Source of the DNA: Rahnella sikkimica
GTDB lineage: Bacteria > Pseudomonadota > Gammaproteobacteria > Enterobacterales > Enterobacteriaceae
Direction of reading: 5' to 3'
Length of the DNA: 64,000 bases
Assembly: GCF_002951615.1 (NCBI RefSeq)
Contig: NZ_CP019063.1
Span: 124,001-188,000 of the forward strand
Shown: piece by piece, positions 1 through 12,300 of the stretch
Numbering within the stretch: position 1 is the first letter of the stretch
Layout of the letters: every line of letters starts with the position of its first letter
The notes under the pieces: model-generated
Database searches by the model: none
Told to the model about the DNA's origin: nothing
What the model saw: only the letters and a program-made list of their open reading frames with translations
Position numbers and translations under genes: made by a program

Positions 1-1340
1 AACGCTTTGTGGATGCGCATTTTTCGTTACCGGCACATCACGGCGATGAATACGTCAGCGATCCGGGCGATTCCCTGACAGAGCACATCGATAAACTCTG
101 GCCCGTGCTGACGCGCCAGCCGGAAGACCATGTGCCGTGGTCGTCATTACTGCCGTTGCCGCAGGCGTATATTGTGCCGGGCGGGCGTTTCAGCGAGACC
201 TATTACTGGGATTCCTACTTCACCATGCTGGGGCTGGCGGAAAGCGGCCGCAACGATTTGCTGCGCACCATGGCGGATAACTTCGCCTGGATGATTGAGA
301 TGTACGGGCATATTCCCAACGGCAACCGGACGTATTATCTCAGCCGCTCGCAGCCGCCGGTGTTTGCGCTGATGGTTGAACTGTTCGAAGAGGACGGCGT
401 GCGCGGGGCGCGGCGTTATCTGGATCATCTGCTGAAAGAGTACGCATTCTGGATGGACGGCGCAGGATCACTGATGCCCAATCAGGCCTACCGTCACGTC
501 GTTTGTTTGCCAGACGGCGCGCTGCTGAACCGTTACTGGGACGACAGGGATACGCCGCGCGATGAATCGTGGCGCGAAGATGTGGAAACAGCCAAGCTTT
601 CGAGCCGTCCGGCCAATGAGGTTTACCGTGATCTGCGCGCCGGTGCGGCCTCCGGCTGGGATTATTCCTCACGCTGGCTGCGCGATCCGGACAGACTGGC
701 GAGTATCCGCACCACGCAGTTTATTCCGGTCGATCTCAACGCGTTTCTGTACAAGCTGGAAAGCGCCATTTCGAATATCGCCGGCCTGAAAGGCAACCGT
801 GAAACGCAGGCCCTGTTCCGGCATAAAGCCGAGGTTCGCCGCGACGCCATTACCCGTTATCTGTGGGATGACGAAGAAGGGTGTTTCCGTGATTATGACT
901 GGCACCGTCAGCAGCGGGCGCGGTTTTCCGCCGCCAGCGTGGTGCCGCTGTTTGTCGGGCTCGCCACCCACACCCAGGCTGAAAGCGTCGCCGCCGTGGT
1001 GCGCGAACGCCTGCTGACCTCCGGTGGTTTGCTGGCGACAGAGGTTGAAACCGGTGAACAATGGGACAAACCTAACGGCTGGGCACCGCTGCAATGGATG
1101 GCGATCCAGGGTTTCAAACTGTACGGCAACGATGCGCTGGGTGATGAAATTGCCCGCAGCTGGCTGAGAACGGTGAATCAGTTTTATCAGAAGCATCACA
1201 AGCTGATTGAGAAATATCACATCTCCGGCAGCGCCGCGCGCGAAGGCGGCGGCGGCGAGTATCCGCTTCAGGACGGTTTCGGCTGGACCAACGGCGTCGT
1301 CCGCCGTCTGATCGGGCTGTATGGCGAGAATTACGAGTAA
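1..1340 (+). CDS. treF: Cytoplasmic trehalase TreF, 5'-truncated by window edge
   Basis: Glycoside hydrolase family 37 enzyme that hydrolyses trehalose to two glucose molecules; the cytoplasmic form works under high osmolarity. Both trehalase signatures are visible: [15 protein letters not shown] near the start and [10 protein letters not shown] in the last third, followed by the glycine-rich [18 protein letters not shown] end. The text matches E. coli TreF (549 residues) almost residue for residue, and no signal peptide region is visible, so TreF rather than periplasmic TreA. The reading frame enters at base 3 and is open from the edge, so the GTG at position 9 is an internal valine; roughly 105 N-terminal residues lie outside the window. 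Confidence 0.96.
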   Translation, partial: RFVDAHFSLPAHHGDEYVSDPGDSLTEHIDKLWPVLTRQPEDHVPWSSLLPLPQAYIVPGGRFSETYYWDSYFTMLGLAESGRNDLLRTMADNFAWMIEMYGHIPNGNRTYYLSRSQPPVFALMVELFEEDGVRGARRYLDHLLKEYAFWMDGAGSLMPNQAYRHVVCLPDGALLNRYWDDRDTPRDESWREDVETAKLSSRPANEVYRDLRAGAASGWDYSSRWLRDPDRLASIRTTQFIPVDLNAFLYKLESAISNIAGLKGNRETQALFRHKAEVRRDAITRYLWDDEEGCFRDYDWHRQQRARFSAASVVPLFVGLATHTQAESVAAVVRERLLTSGGLLATEVETGEQWDKPNGWAPLQWMAIQGFKLYGNDALGDEIARSWLRTVNQFYQKHHKLIEKYHISGSAAREGGGGEYPLQDGFGWTNGVVRRLIGLYGENYE

Positions 1341-1486
1341 AGGTCTGACGCGCCAGTGCAGAAACAATCGTTTCGTTGACGTTATGTTAATGCTGGCGGG
1401 ACTCTCACAGCTTTGGGATGCGGCGAATTAGGGATAGAGTAAAATCCGCCGCAGGAAATTTTCTCCAACACATGAGAGCAGACACG

Positions 1487-1969
1487 ATGCAACCCGTTAA
1501 AAAATTTCGTTTTTATCGCCCGCTGAAAGGCCACAGCCATACGTTTGGTGAACAATGGTTTGCCCTGAAAGCAGAAGCCTTCGCCCGGTTTTTCGGCACG
1601 CCAACGTTCCTGATCGCGCAGACGCTGATCGTCGCCGTCTGGATCTACCTGAATATTTCCGGACTGTCCAAATTTGACCCGTATCCGTTTATTCTTCTGA
1701 ATCTGGCTTTCAGCTTGCAGGCCGCTTACGCCGCGCCGCTGATTCTGCTGGCACAAACCCGTCAGGCCGAGCGCGATCTGGCGCATGCACTGACGGATGC
1801 CCAACACCGGGAAGACCTGGATGAGGCGATGGCAAAACGTCAGACCGTCGCTGAGGAAAATTCCGCGCAGTTGCTGATTCTGGTTCACCAGAACATCGCG
1901 TTAACCTCACTGACCAAAGAGCTGGCTGAACGGATTGAAACCCTGACAACGCAGCTCGCCAGCCGTTAA
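1487..1969 (+). CDS. DUF1003 family membrane protein
   Basis: About 160 residues. The pattern fits the DUF1003 family: a polar N-terminus (HTFGEQWFALKAE), two closely spaced hydrophobic segments (TFLIAQTLIVAVWIYLNI and PFILLNLAFSLQAAYAAPLI) and a long charged C-terminal helix rich in Q, E, A and R that could form a coiled coil. Function is unknown; an inner-membrane location is inferred. ATG 1487 is preferred because a GAGAG lies 8 nt upstream; an in-frame ATG at 1472 and a longer frame from 1418 are possible. It ends 7 nt from the convergent acetyltransferase gene. Confidence 0.75.
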   Translation: MQPVKKFRFYRPLKGHSHTFGEQWFALKAEAFARFFGTPTFLIAQTLIVAVWIYLNISGLSKFDPYPFILLNLAFSLQAAYAAPLILLAQTRQAERDLAHALTDAQHREDLDEAMAKRQTVAEENSAQLLILVHQNIALTSLTKELAERIETLTTQLASR

Positions 1970-1976
1970 AGAAAAG

Positions 1977-2465
1977 CTACGCCTCGTTCTTCAAATCATC
2001 CTTTTTCAAATAGATATCAGGCCGGGTTATCGCCCACGCATAATCCGGCCGGTTGACCGGTTCATAACCGAATTTTTCATACAACCAGGGGGCGGTGGTG
2101 GTAAACAGCATCATGCGGCGCAGGCGCGCGCAAACCGGATGCGACTGGCAGCATTCCACCAGCCAGCCGCCGAGGTTTTTCCCCTGATATTCCTCAAGCA
2201 CATAGACGTCGCACAGGTAGGCAAAGGTGGCGTAGTCGGTAATAAACCGGGCGAAACCAATTTGCTTTTCACCGTCAAACAACCCAAAGTTCAGGCTGTG
2301 TTCGACAGAATCGCGAACCGTCTGTTCATCGATTCCGGCGGCCCACGTTGAGCGGGTCAGGTAACGATGAATTGCCGGGATATCGAGTACCGTTTTATCC
2401 GTGGTGATATGAAATGTGCCTTTGATCCACTGGCAGTCGTCGGTTGCTGTCACTGTGTTCTCCAT
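1977..2465 (-). CDS. GNAT family N-acetyltransferase
   Basis: 162 residues with a compact GNAT fold pattern: beta4 and motif A around residues 85-105 (YLCDVYVLEEYQGKNLGGWLV, where QGKNLG stands for the acetyl-CoA pyrophosphate loop Q/RxxGxG) and a C-terminal FTTTAPWLYEKFGYEPV segment typical of the last strand. It would transfer an acetyl group from acetyl-CoA to an unidentified small molecule or protein. It is a single gene, transcribed toward the DUF1003 gene and divergent from yebG, whose LexA box lies 118 nt upstream of this start. Substrate cannot be read from the sequence. Confidence 0.85.
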   Translation of the reverse strand: MENTVTATDDCQWIKGTFHITTDKTVLDIPAIHRYLTRSTWAAGIDEQTVRDSVEHSLNFGLFDGEKQIGFARFITDYATFAYLCDVYVLEEYQGKNLGGWLVECCQSHPVCARLRRMMLFTTTAPWLYEKFGYEPVNRPDYAWAITRPDIYLKKDDLKNEA

Positions 2466-2582
2466 GAATTTGGGTTGTTTTAATGATCACCGTACGAATG
2501 TAGCGCAGACCGGTCGGGATTTCATACAGACGGGCTGTAAAAAGCGGGCTGAATGATGTATCCTGCACTCATCATTAATATG

Positions 2583-2598
2583 CTGTATATAATTACAG
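2583..2598 (+). promoter_or_regulatory. LexA (SOS) box of yebG
   Basis: The sequence CTGTATATAATTACAG is an exact CTGT-N8-ACAG LexA operator. It contains TATAAT (2588-2593), which is well placed as the -10 element of yebG, so LexA would block RNA polymerase directly. A Shine-Dalgarno AAGGAG follows at 2602-2607. Confidence 0.92.
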
Positions 2599-2613
2599 TA
2601 TAAGGAGCGAGTC

Positions 2614-2979
2614 ATGGCTGTTGAAACAAAATTTGTTGTCGTCAGAAAAGGTGAAGAGAAAATGACATTTGCCAATAAAAAAGATGCGGACGCTTACGAC
2701 AAGATGCTCGATATGGCAGATACCTTCACCGAGTGGTTATCGCAGAGCGGGTTGGAAATTGACGAAGCGCTGGCGGAAAACATTGCGCTGCACCTCGCCG
2801 AGCAAAAAGACGCCGTTCAGCATATTCTGCGCACCAGTAAATTGCCGGAAGTCGCAGCGGTCGTCGTTGAAGAAGCGGCTGAAGAAACCGCAGAGCCTGA
2901 AACGGCTGAACATGCCGAACCCGCAGAAGCAGAAGCAACGCCAGCACCGAAAAAACCGCGCGCAGTGAAAGCCGCCTGA
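2614..2979 (+). CDS. yebG: SOS-inducible protein YebG
   Basis: 121 residues. The N-terminal ~75 residues match E. coli YebG (MAVExKxVVxRxGEEKMxF, then K(K/E)ADAYDKMLDxAD, then LAEQKD and a (S/G)KLP segment), a DNA-damage-inducible protein under LexA control whose biochemical role is not settled. Here it has a longer tail than the 96-residue E. coli protein: an E/A/P-rich stretch (residues ~88-113) ending in the basic KKPRAVKAA. The perfect LexA box and -10 directly upstream confirm identity. It is monocistronic, closed by a terminator at 3007-3042. Confidence 0.93.
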   Translation: MAVETKFVVVRKGEEKMTFANKKDADAYDKMLDMADTFTEWLSQSGLEIDEALAENIALHLAEQKDAVQHILRTSKLPEVAAVVVEEAAEETAEPETAEHAEPAEAEATPAPKKPRAVKAA

Positions 2980-3006
2980 CTTCTTTGTCATAAAGAACGT
3001 CAGAAA

Positions 3007-3042
3007 GGGCACGCACCGGCAATAACCGGCGTGCCCCTTTAT
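3007..3042 (+). terminator. Terminator of yebG
   Basis: GGGCACG pairs with CGTGCCC, extended inward by CCGG/CCGG with a 2-nt bulge and a CAATAA loop, followed by CTTTATT. Confidence 0.75.
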
Positions 3043-3069
3043 TAATGCGATTCCACAAGACACCAATCC

Positions 3070-3477
3070 TCAAGACTTCGGCTCGTAACGAAGATATCCC
3101 GCCACACCGCCTTTTCCGCCATCTTTCGGATGATTAATACCGTCGCTGACGCTGACCACCGGGAAATCAAACGGTGATACGCCTTCAATGCAGGCGACAT
3201 TAACGCCGTAGAATTCAGGATTCGAGCGTCGCTGATGGAAAGTGTAAATCCCGCAAACCGAACAGAAGAAATGGGCGGCTTCACCGGTGTTAAACCGGTA
3301 TTCGGTAAGTTTGTCCTTGCCCTTGATCACCTCCACTTCCTGAGCCGGGACGACGACCGCGCCACGCATACGGCAGAATGAACAATTGCAGCGAAGTACG
3401 TTGTTATAGCCATCGGTCAGTACGGCGCTGAAGACAACCGAACCGCAATGGCACTGGGCAGACACTTTATCTGACAT
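3070..3477 (-). CDS. GFA (glutathione-dependent formaldehyde-activating)-type zinc protein
   Basis: 135 residues. The family is shown by the conserved zinc ligands: CHCG near residue 9, CNCSFC near residue 30, and CSVCG near residue 72, the arrangement of the GFA/CENP-V fold. Members were first described as speeding S-hydroxymethylglutathione formation, but for most the substrate is unknown. ATG 3477 is chosen over the longer open frame to 3600 because AGGAG lies 7 nt upstream and the family starts at this point; the extra 41 residues look noncoding. Confidence 0.85.
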   Translation of the reverse strand: MSDKVSAQCHCGSVVFSAVLTDGYNNVLRCNCSFCRMRGAVVVPAQEVEVIKGKDKLTEYRFNTGEAAHFFCSVCGIYTFHQRRSNPEFYGVNVACIEGVSPFDFPVVSVSDGINHPKDGGKGGVAGYLRYEPKS

Positions 3478-3656
3478 GGAAATCTCCTGAGATTGTCCGG
3501 CGAATGAGCGGGCTAGCCGGTTCACCGTGTTGAATGTTTTCATCGAAGCTGACAGGCGTTCAGTTACGTTAGACGCTTTTTTATCATTGCTCAACCGCAT
3601 GACAGGAAGTCAGGTTGGGGGTATGTTACTGGCAATTTATTTTTGCGGAGCGGGTA

Positions 3657-6042
<2,386 letters not shown>

Positions 6043-6069
6043 AACGGTGATCTAAAAATTGGTCGAAAA

Positions 6070-6100
6070 ATTCGGGCGGAGAGATCCGCCTGAATCTTTT
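6070..6100 (+). terminator. Terminator of the gate protein / 6-phospho-beta-glucosidase unit
   Basis: ATTCGGGCGGA and TCCGCCTGAAT pair over 11 positions (one G-U) around a GAGA tetraloop, followed by CTTTTT. Confidence 0.9.
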
Positions 6101-6315
6101 TAACAACCCATTTTAATAACGAATTCAGGCCTCGCACTCCCCGCTGGCGAAAATAAACCCACTGAAATCCGGTAAACAGGCTAGTATGAAAAGTATTGCC
6201 CGCACAGGGCGATAAGCCGTTTCGCCTCCCTGACCTTTACCCTTTCTTCTTTTTACGTGCACTCTTATCGCAGCTCAGGCAACTGCCTTCTCGGGTCCCC
6301 GTAAGGTATGTTGAT

Positions 6316-9300
6316 GTGAAAAAGACTGTCATTGACTGGTTTAAAAGCAAACGGGCACCGCCTGTAATCTCCCTTACCGGGCGTCATCGCGCCAGCACGC
6401 GGGAACAGCCAGTGCCGATCCGCACGGAGCTTTTCTCGGCGGATCAGATGGAACGCTACGGCGGAAAACTGGCCCTCTCGCACAAACTCTCCGGTAAAAA
6501 ACTCCCGTATTACCTGCTCAAACGCCTTGATGATAATGAAAAAGTCCTGACCCGAAGTTGCCTGATTTTAAGCAACGGCGAGAAAGCGAGTATTACGCCC
6601 GCCGGGGAATGGCTGCTCGATAACTTTTATCTGATTGAAGAACAAATCCGCCTGGTGCGTCAGTTGCTGCCGAAAAACTTCGGTAAGGGCCTTCCGCCAC
6701 TCGGCGCGCCGCATTTCTGCCCACGTATTTATGATATCGCCACCGAGGTCGTCAGCCACAGCGACGGACTGCTGGATATCACCACGCTCACCCGATTTTT
6801 CACCACTTACCAGAGCGTGAAACCGCTGACGCTCGGCGAACTGTGGGCTTTTCCCGGTATGCTGCGCCTGGCATTAATCGAGAATCTGCGTCGTGTCAGT
6901 ATTGAAGTGGCGAATGCCCAGCAGGAACGCAATCTGGCCGATTATTGGGTCAATAAATTGCAGGACAGCGCCGAAAACGATCCGTCCAGCCAGATCATTA
7001 TTATCGCCGATATGGCGCGTACCAATCCGCCGCGGACCAGCGCGTTTGTCGCCGAACTGGTGCGCCGCCTGCAAGGACATGGCTCCATGCTGGCACTGCC
7101 GCTGACCTGGGTGGAACAGCGCCTGAGCGAAGTCGGGCTGACGCAGCGTGAAGTAATTGACAAATTTAACCAGCAACTGGCCGCCAACCAGCTTTCTGTC
7201 AGCAACAGCATTATGGGATTACGCCAGCTGACCGAAATGGACTGGGCAGACTTTGCTGAAAATCTCAGCGTGGTCGAGCAGACGTTGCAGGGCGATCCTG
7301 CCGGTATTTACCCGCAGATGCATTTTGATACCCGCGACAATTACCGCCATCAGATTGAACGACTTTCGCGAAATTCGCGCCACGATGAACCCTTTGTTGC
7401 CGCCCGTGCCGTGGCTTTAGCCCGTGAGACAACCGGTCCCTATCAGCAACAACACGTCGGCTACTATCTGATTGATGCCGGGCGTAAAGCGCTGGAGAAA
7501 GATCTTAACGCCCGTTTTTCCCTGATCACCCGCATACGCGCCAGACTGAGTCAGACACCGCTGCTGTCATGGCTCGGCAGTCTGTTGCTGCTAACCACCG
7601 CCGTGACCGCTCATGCGCTTTACCGTTCGGAAAATCCGCCTCTGCACTGGGTGTGGTGGGCGCTTCTGGTTCCGGTGGTGCTGGTCGCCAGCCAGTTTGC
7701 CCTGAATCTGCTCAGCGAAATCACCACCCGCAGCCGAACGCCACAGCCGTTACCGCGTCTGGAATTTGCCGGGGGCATCCCGCAAAGCGCCAGCACGCTG
7801 GTGGTGATCCCCTGTCTGCTAGGCAGTAAAAATAATATCGACGCGCTGATTAACAGCCTCGAAGTCTGTTATCTCGGCAATGTGTCGGCGCATCTTAATT
7901 TCGCGCTGCTGAGTGATTTTCACGACAGCGACCAGCGCGACAATCCCAAAAATGACGACCTGCTGATCCACGCCACCCGGCAGATCCAATCGCTGAACCG
8001 CCGTTATCCCGACACGGAAGGCGCGCGGTTTACGCTTTTACATCGCGACAGTGAAATGAATCCGCAGCAAGGCGTGTGGATGGGTTACGAGCGTAAACGC
8101 GGCAAGCTGAACGCGCTGAATCGCTGGCTGCGTGAGCAGGCCCAGCCGTTCTCGCTGATTGAAGGCAGTACGCAGGCACATCTGCGTCAGGTGAAATACG
8201 TGATCACGCTCGACAGCGACACGGTTCTGCCGCGCGCAACGGCGCATCAGCTGGTGGCCGCCATGGCGCATCCGCTGAATCATCCGGTGTACAGCGAAGA
8301 ACTTCAGCGGGTGATTTCCGGTTACGCCATTCTCCAGCCACGGCTGGCGGAAGAAATCCCGGAAAACGGGCAGGGGCGTTACGCCGCGTTGTGCAGCAGC
8401 GTGCCGGGAAACGATCCGTATTCGTCCATGTCGTCCGATATCTATCAGGATCTCTTCGGTGAAGGCTCGTTTGTCGGAAAGGGCATTTACGACGTGGATG
8501 TCTTTATGCAGGCCACAGAAAACACCTGCCCGGAAAATCTGGTGCTCAGCCACGACTTGCTGGAAGGCTGTTACGCCCGCTCCGGGATGCTCAGCGATGT
8601 GGTGCTGTACGAGCAATATCCTGACCATTATCTGGCGGATGTGGCGCGTAAAACCCGCTGGATACGCGGTGACTGGCAATTGCTGAACTGGCTCGGTTTG
8701 CGGGTGACGCAGGAAGACGGTCAGCGCGCCCGCAATCCGCTGACATTGCTTTCACGCTGGAAACTGTTTGATAACCTGCGCCGCAGTCTGGTCGCGCCCG
8801 CCTTATTAATCCTCATTTTCAGCACGCTGATTCTGGTGCCCAACAAGCTTTACTGGTTCGGATTGATCAGCTTTATGCTGCTGTTCCCCGCGCTGGTGGC
8901 GCTGGTGCTGGACCTGCTCAATAAAGGCCCGCGCCGCGCGCTGATCCCTCATCTCAAAAGCGTGTTTTCGGCCACCGTCAGCCGGGTGTCGCGGATTGTC
9001 CTGCACCTGATGACGTTGCCGCACGAAGCCGTTTACTCCGTGCAGGCGATTTTACTCACACTCTGGCGGCTGAACGTCAGCCATCGCAAATTGCACGAAT
9101 GGGCGAGCGTAAGCATCAGTGCGCAAAACCGGGCGCATTCACCGGAGTATTTTTATCGCCGGATGTGGGCCAATCCGCTGGCCGGTGTGGCGGTGACCAT
9201 GGTGGCCGCGTATTCCCATCCGCCGCTGCTGGCGTTCGCGCTGCCGCTGGGTATTCTGTGGTTTCTTGCGCCACGCATTCTGTGCTGGCTCAGTCAGCCC

Positions 9301-12300
9301 GCAAAACGCCAGGTGACGGATTTCAATATTCTGCAACACAACTTCCTGCGCCAGACGGCACGCCAGACCTGGGCTTTCTTTGAAGATTTCGTCAATGAAA
9401 CTGAAAACTGGCTGCCGCCGGATAATTTCCAGGAAATCCCGCAACCGACGATTGCCCACCGCACATCGCCCACCAATATTGGCCTGTCGTTGCTGGCCAA
9501 TATTACCGCGTGGGATTTTGGTTATCTCACGCAAAAAGAGGTGCTGGAACGCACCAGCCTGACGCTGGATACGCTCGATAAACTCGAGCATTATCGCGGT
9601 CATCTTTATAACTGGTACGACACACGCACGCTGGAACCGCTGAATCCGCGCTACATTTCCAGCGTGGACAGCGGCAATCTGGCCGGGCATCTGCTGACGC
9701 TGAGCACCGGTTTACGCCTGTGGCGCACGCAGCCCGCGACGGACATCGGACGCTGGCTGACCGGGCTGGAAGATACCCTGCAAATGGCAGAAAAGCAGAC
9801 GTCATCACCGCTGCTGGTCAAAATCCGCCAGCTGATGCCGCAAACGGCAAACGTGCAGGCGCTGGATCCTTTGCGGGAAATGCGCGCGCTGCTCACATCT
9901 GCCGATACCGTCTGGCTGCAACGTCTGGCCGCACAGATTGACGCCGGTCTGGACGAGTGGACCGAGTTTTATGGCGCGTTTTCGCCGGAGGTGCAAAGCG
10001 GCGTATTGCCTTCGTTGCAATGGCTGGCGCAGCAGGATGCGCAAACGGAGCCGGATTTATCCCGCGCTGTCGGGCTGGCGCGTCAGCGTCTGGACATTAT
10101 CCGTGAGCTGGAAAAACGCCTGAACGACCACGCGCACATGGATTTCCAGTTCCTGTATGACAAAAGCACCCATCTGCTGACCGTCGGTTACAACTGCGAC
10201 GCGCATAAAATGGACAGCGGGAAATACGATCTGCTGCCGTCGGAAATTCGCCTCACCAACTACGTCACCATCGCCACCAATCAGTTACCGCAAAAAAGCT
10301 GGTTCGCGCTGGGACGCTTGTTCACCGTCATCGACAAACAACCGTCGCTGATGTCGTGGAGCGGTTCGATGTTTGAATACCTGATGCCGCAACTGGTCAT
10401 GCCCGCGTATCCGGACACGCTGCTGGTACAAATGTGCCAGACCGCCGTTGACCGGCAAATCGCCTGGGGCAGGGAGAAAAAGGTGCCGTGGGGCATTTCT
10501 GAATCCGCCTATGCCGCGTTTGATCTCAACCAGAATTACCAGTATCACGCGTTTGGCGTGCCCGGCCTCGGGCTGAAACGCGGCCTTGCCGAAGACATGG
10601 TGGTGGCACCGTACGCCACGCTGATGGCGCTGATGATCCGGCCGCAGGAAGCCTGTCTCAATCTGGTAGAGCTGGAAAATCGCGGCGCTCGCGGGGAATA
10701 CGGATTTTATGATGCGCTCGATTACACGCCGTCGCGCCTGATCCGCGGGCAGATTTATATCGTGGTGCGCTCGTACATGGCCCACCATCAGGGCATGGGT
10801 TTTCTGGCGCTGGCGAATGTGCTGCTCGATGCACCCATGAACGCGCGCTTTGCGGCGAATGCGGCATTCCAGTCTGCGCGACTGTTGTTGCAGGAACGCG
10901 TGCCGGACGCCGTAGAACTTTACAGCCCGCGCCGTCACTTTGAATCGCACGACAGCACGCTGCAAAAAGTGAATATCGAACTGCGTGAATTCAGCAACGC
11001 CGACAGTCCGGCACCGGAAGTTCAGCTGCTTTCCAATACGAATTATCATCTGATGGTGACGCAGGCGGGCGGCAGCGTCACCCGCTGGAAAGACCTGACG
11101 CTGACCCGCTGGCGGGAAGATGCAACGCGCGATCACAGGGGTATTTTCTGTTATCTGAGTGACCCGGAATCCGGCACCGTCACCAGCAATACGTGGCAGC
11201 CGCTCGGCAAGCAGAAGGGCACCTATCACGCCGTGCTGACCGATGCCGGCGCTGAGTTCAGACGGACTCACGGCTCGCTGAGCACGCAAACGCATATCGT
11301 GGTATCACCGGAGGATGATGTTGAAATCCGCCGGATGACGGTCACGCATCATGGCCGCCATGCCCGTGAGCTGGAAATCACCACTTACGCTGAAGTCGTA
11401 CTGGCTCCGGCCGCCAATGACGCGGCGCATCCGGCGTTCAGCAACCTGTTTGTGCAGACCGAACTGATGCCCGCACAGGAAGGGATTTTATGTCATCGCC
11501 GCCCGCGTGAGCCTGAAGAACAGTGCCCGTGGATGTTCCATATGATGGCGATCCACGGTGCCGTTGAGCGGGAAACGTCGTTCGAAACCGATCGTGCGCA
11601 GTTTATCGGCCGTGGCAATACGGCCTCAAATCCGCAGGCCCTGCGCCGGGCGGGGGCGCTGAGTAACAGCGCCGGTGCGGTGCTGGATCCGGTGATGGCC
11701 ATCCGCCAGCGCATCCGCCTCAAACCCGGCGTGCCGGTGATCATCGATATGGTTTACGGGATTGCGGACACCCGCCTGCAAAGTCTGGCGCTGATGGAAA
11801 AATACCGCGATCACCATATTGCTGATCGGGTATTTGAAATCACCTGGTCGCACAGTCAGGTGGTGCTGCGCCAGCTGAATGCCACCGAGGAAGATGCCGG
11901 GCTGTTTAACCGGCTGGCCGGTGCCATTATTTTTGCCAGTCAGGAAATGCGCGGTGATGCGCAGGCCGTGAGCGCGAACCGCCGCGGGCAATCCGGATTG
12001 TGGGGGCAATCGCTCTCCGGCGACCTGCCAATCGTTCTGCTGACGATGACCAGCAATGAAAATATCGGGCTGGTGACGTTGCTGATCCGTGCGCATCATT
12101 ACTGGCGGCTGAAAGGGCTGAAAGTCGATCTGGTCATTCTGTGTAATGATTCCGGCGGCTATCAGCAGGCGCTGCAAAATCAGATACTCAGCCTGGTGGC
12201 GTCCGGCGCGGGTTCCAGCCAGACCGATATTCCGGGCGGCATTTTTGTCCGTAATGGCGAACAGATGACGCAGGACGATCGCACGCTGCTGATGAGCGTC

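Noticed and set aside
6196..6315. TTG-initiated N-terminal extension of the glucan synthase
   Set aside because: The 40 extra residues lack resemblance to the family and TTG 6196 has no good ribosome site; GTG 6316 is preceded by AAGG.
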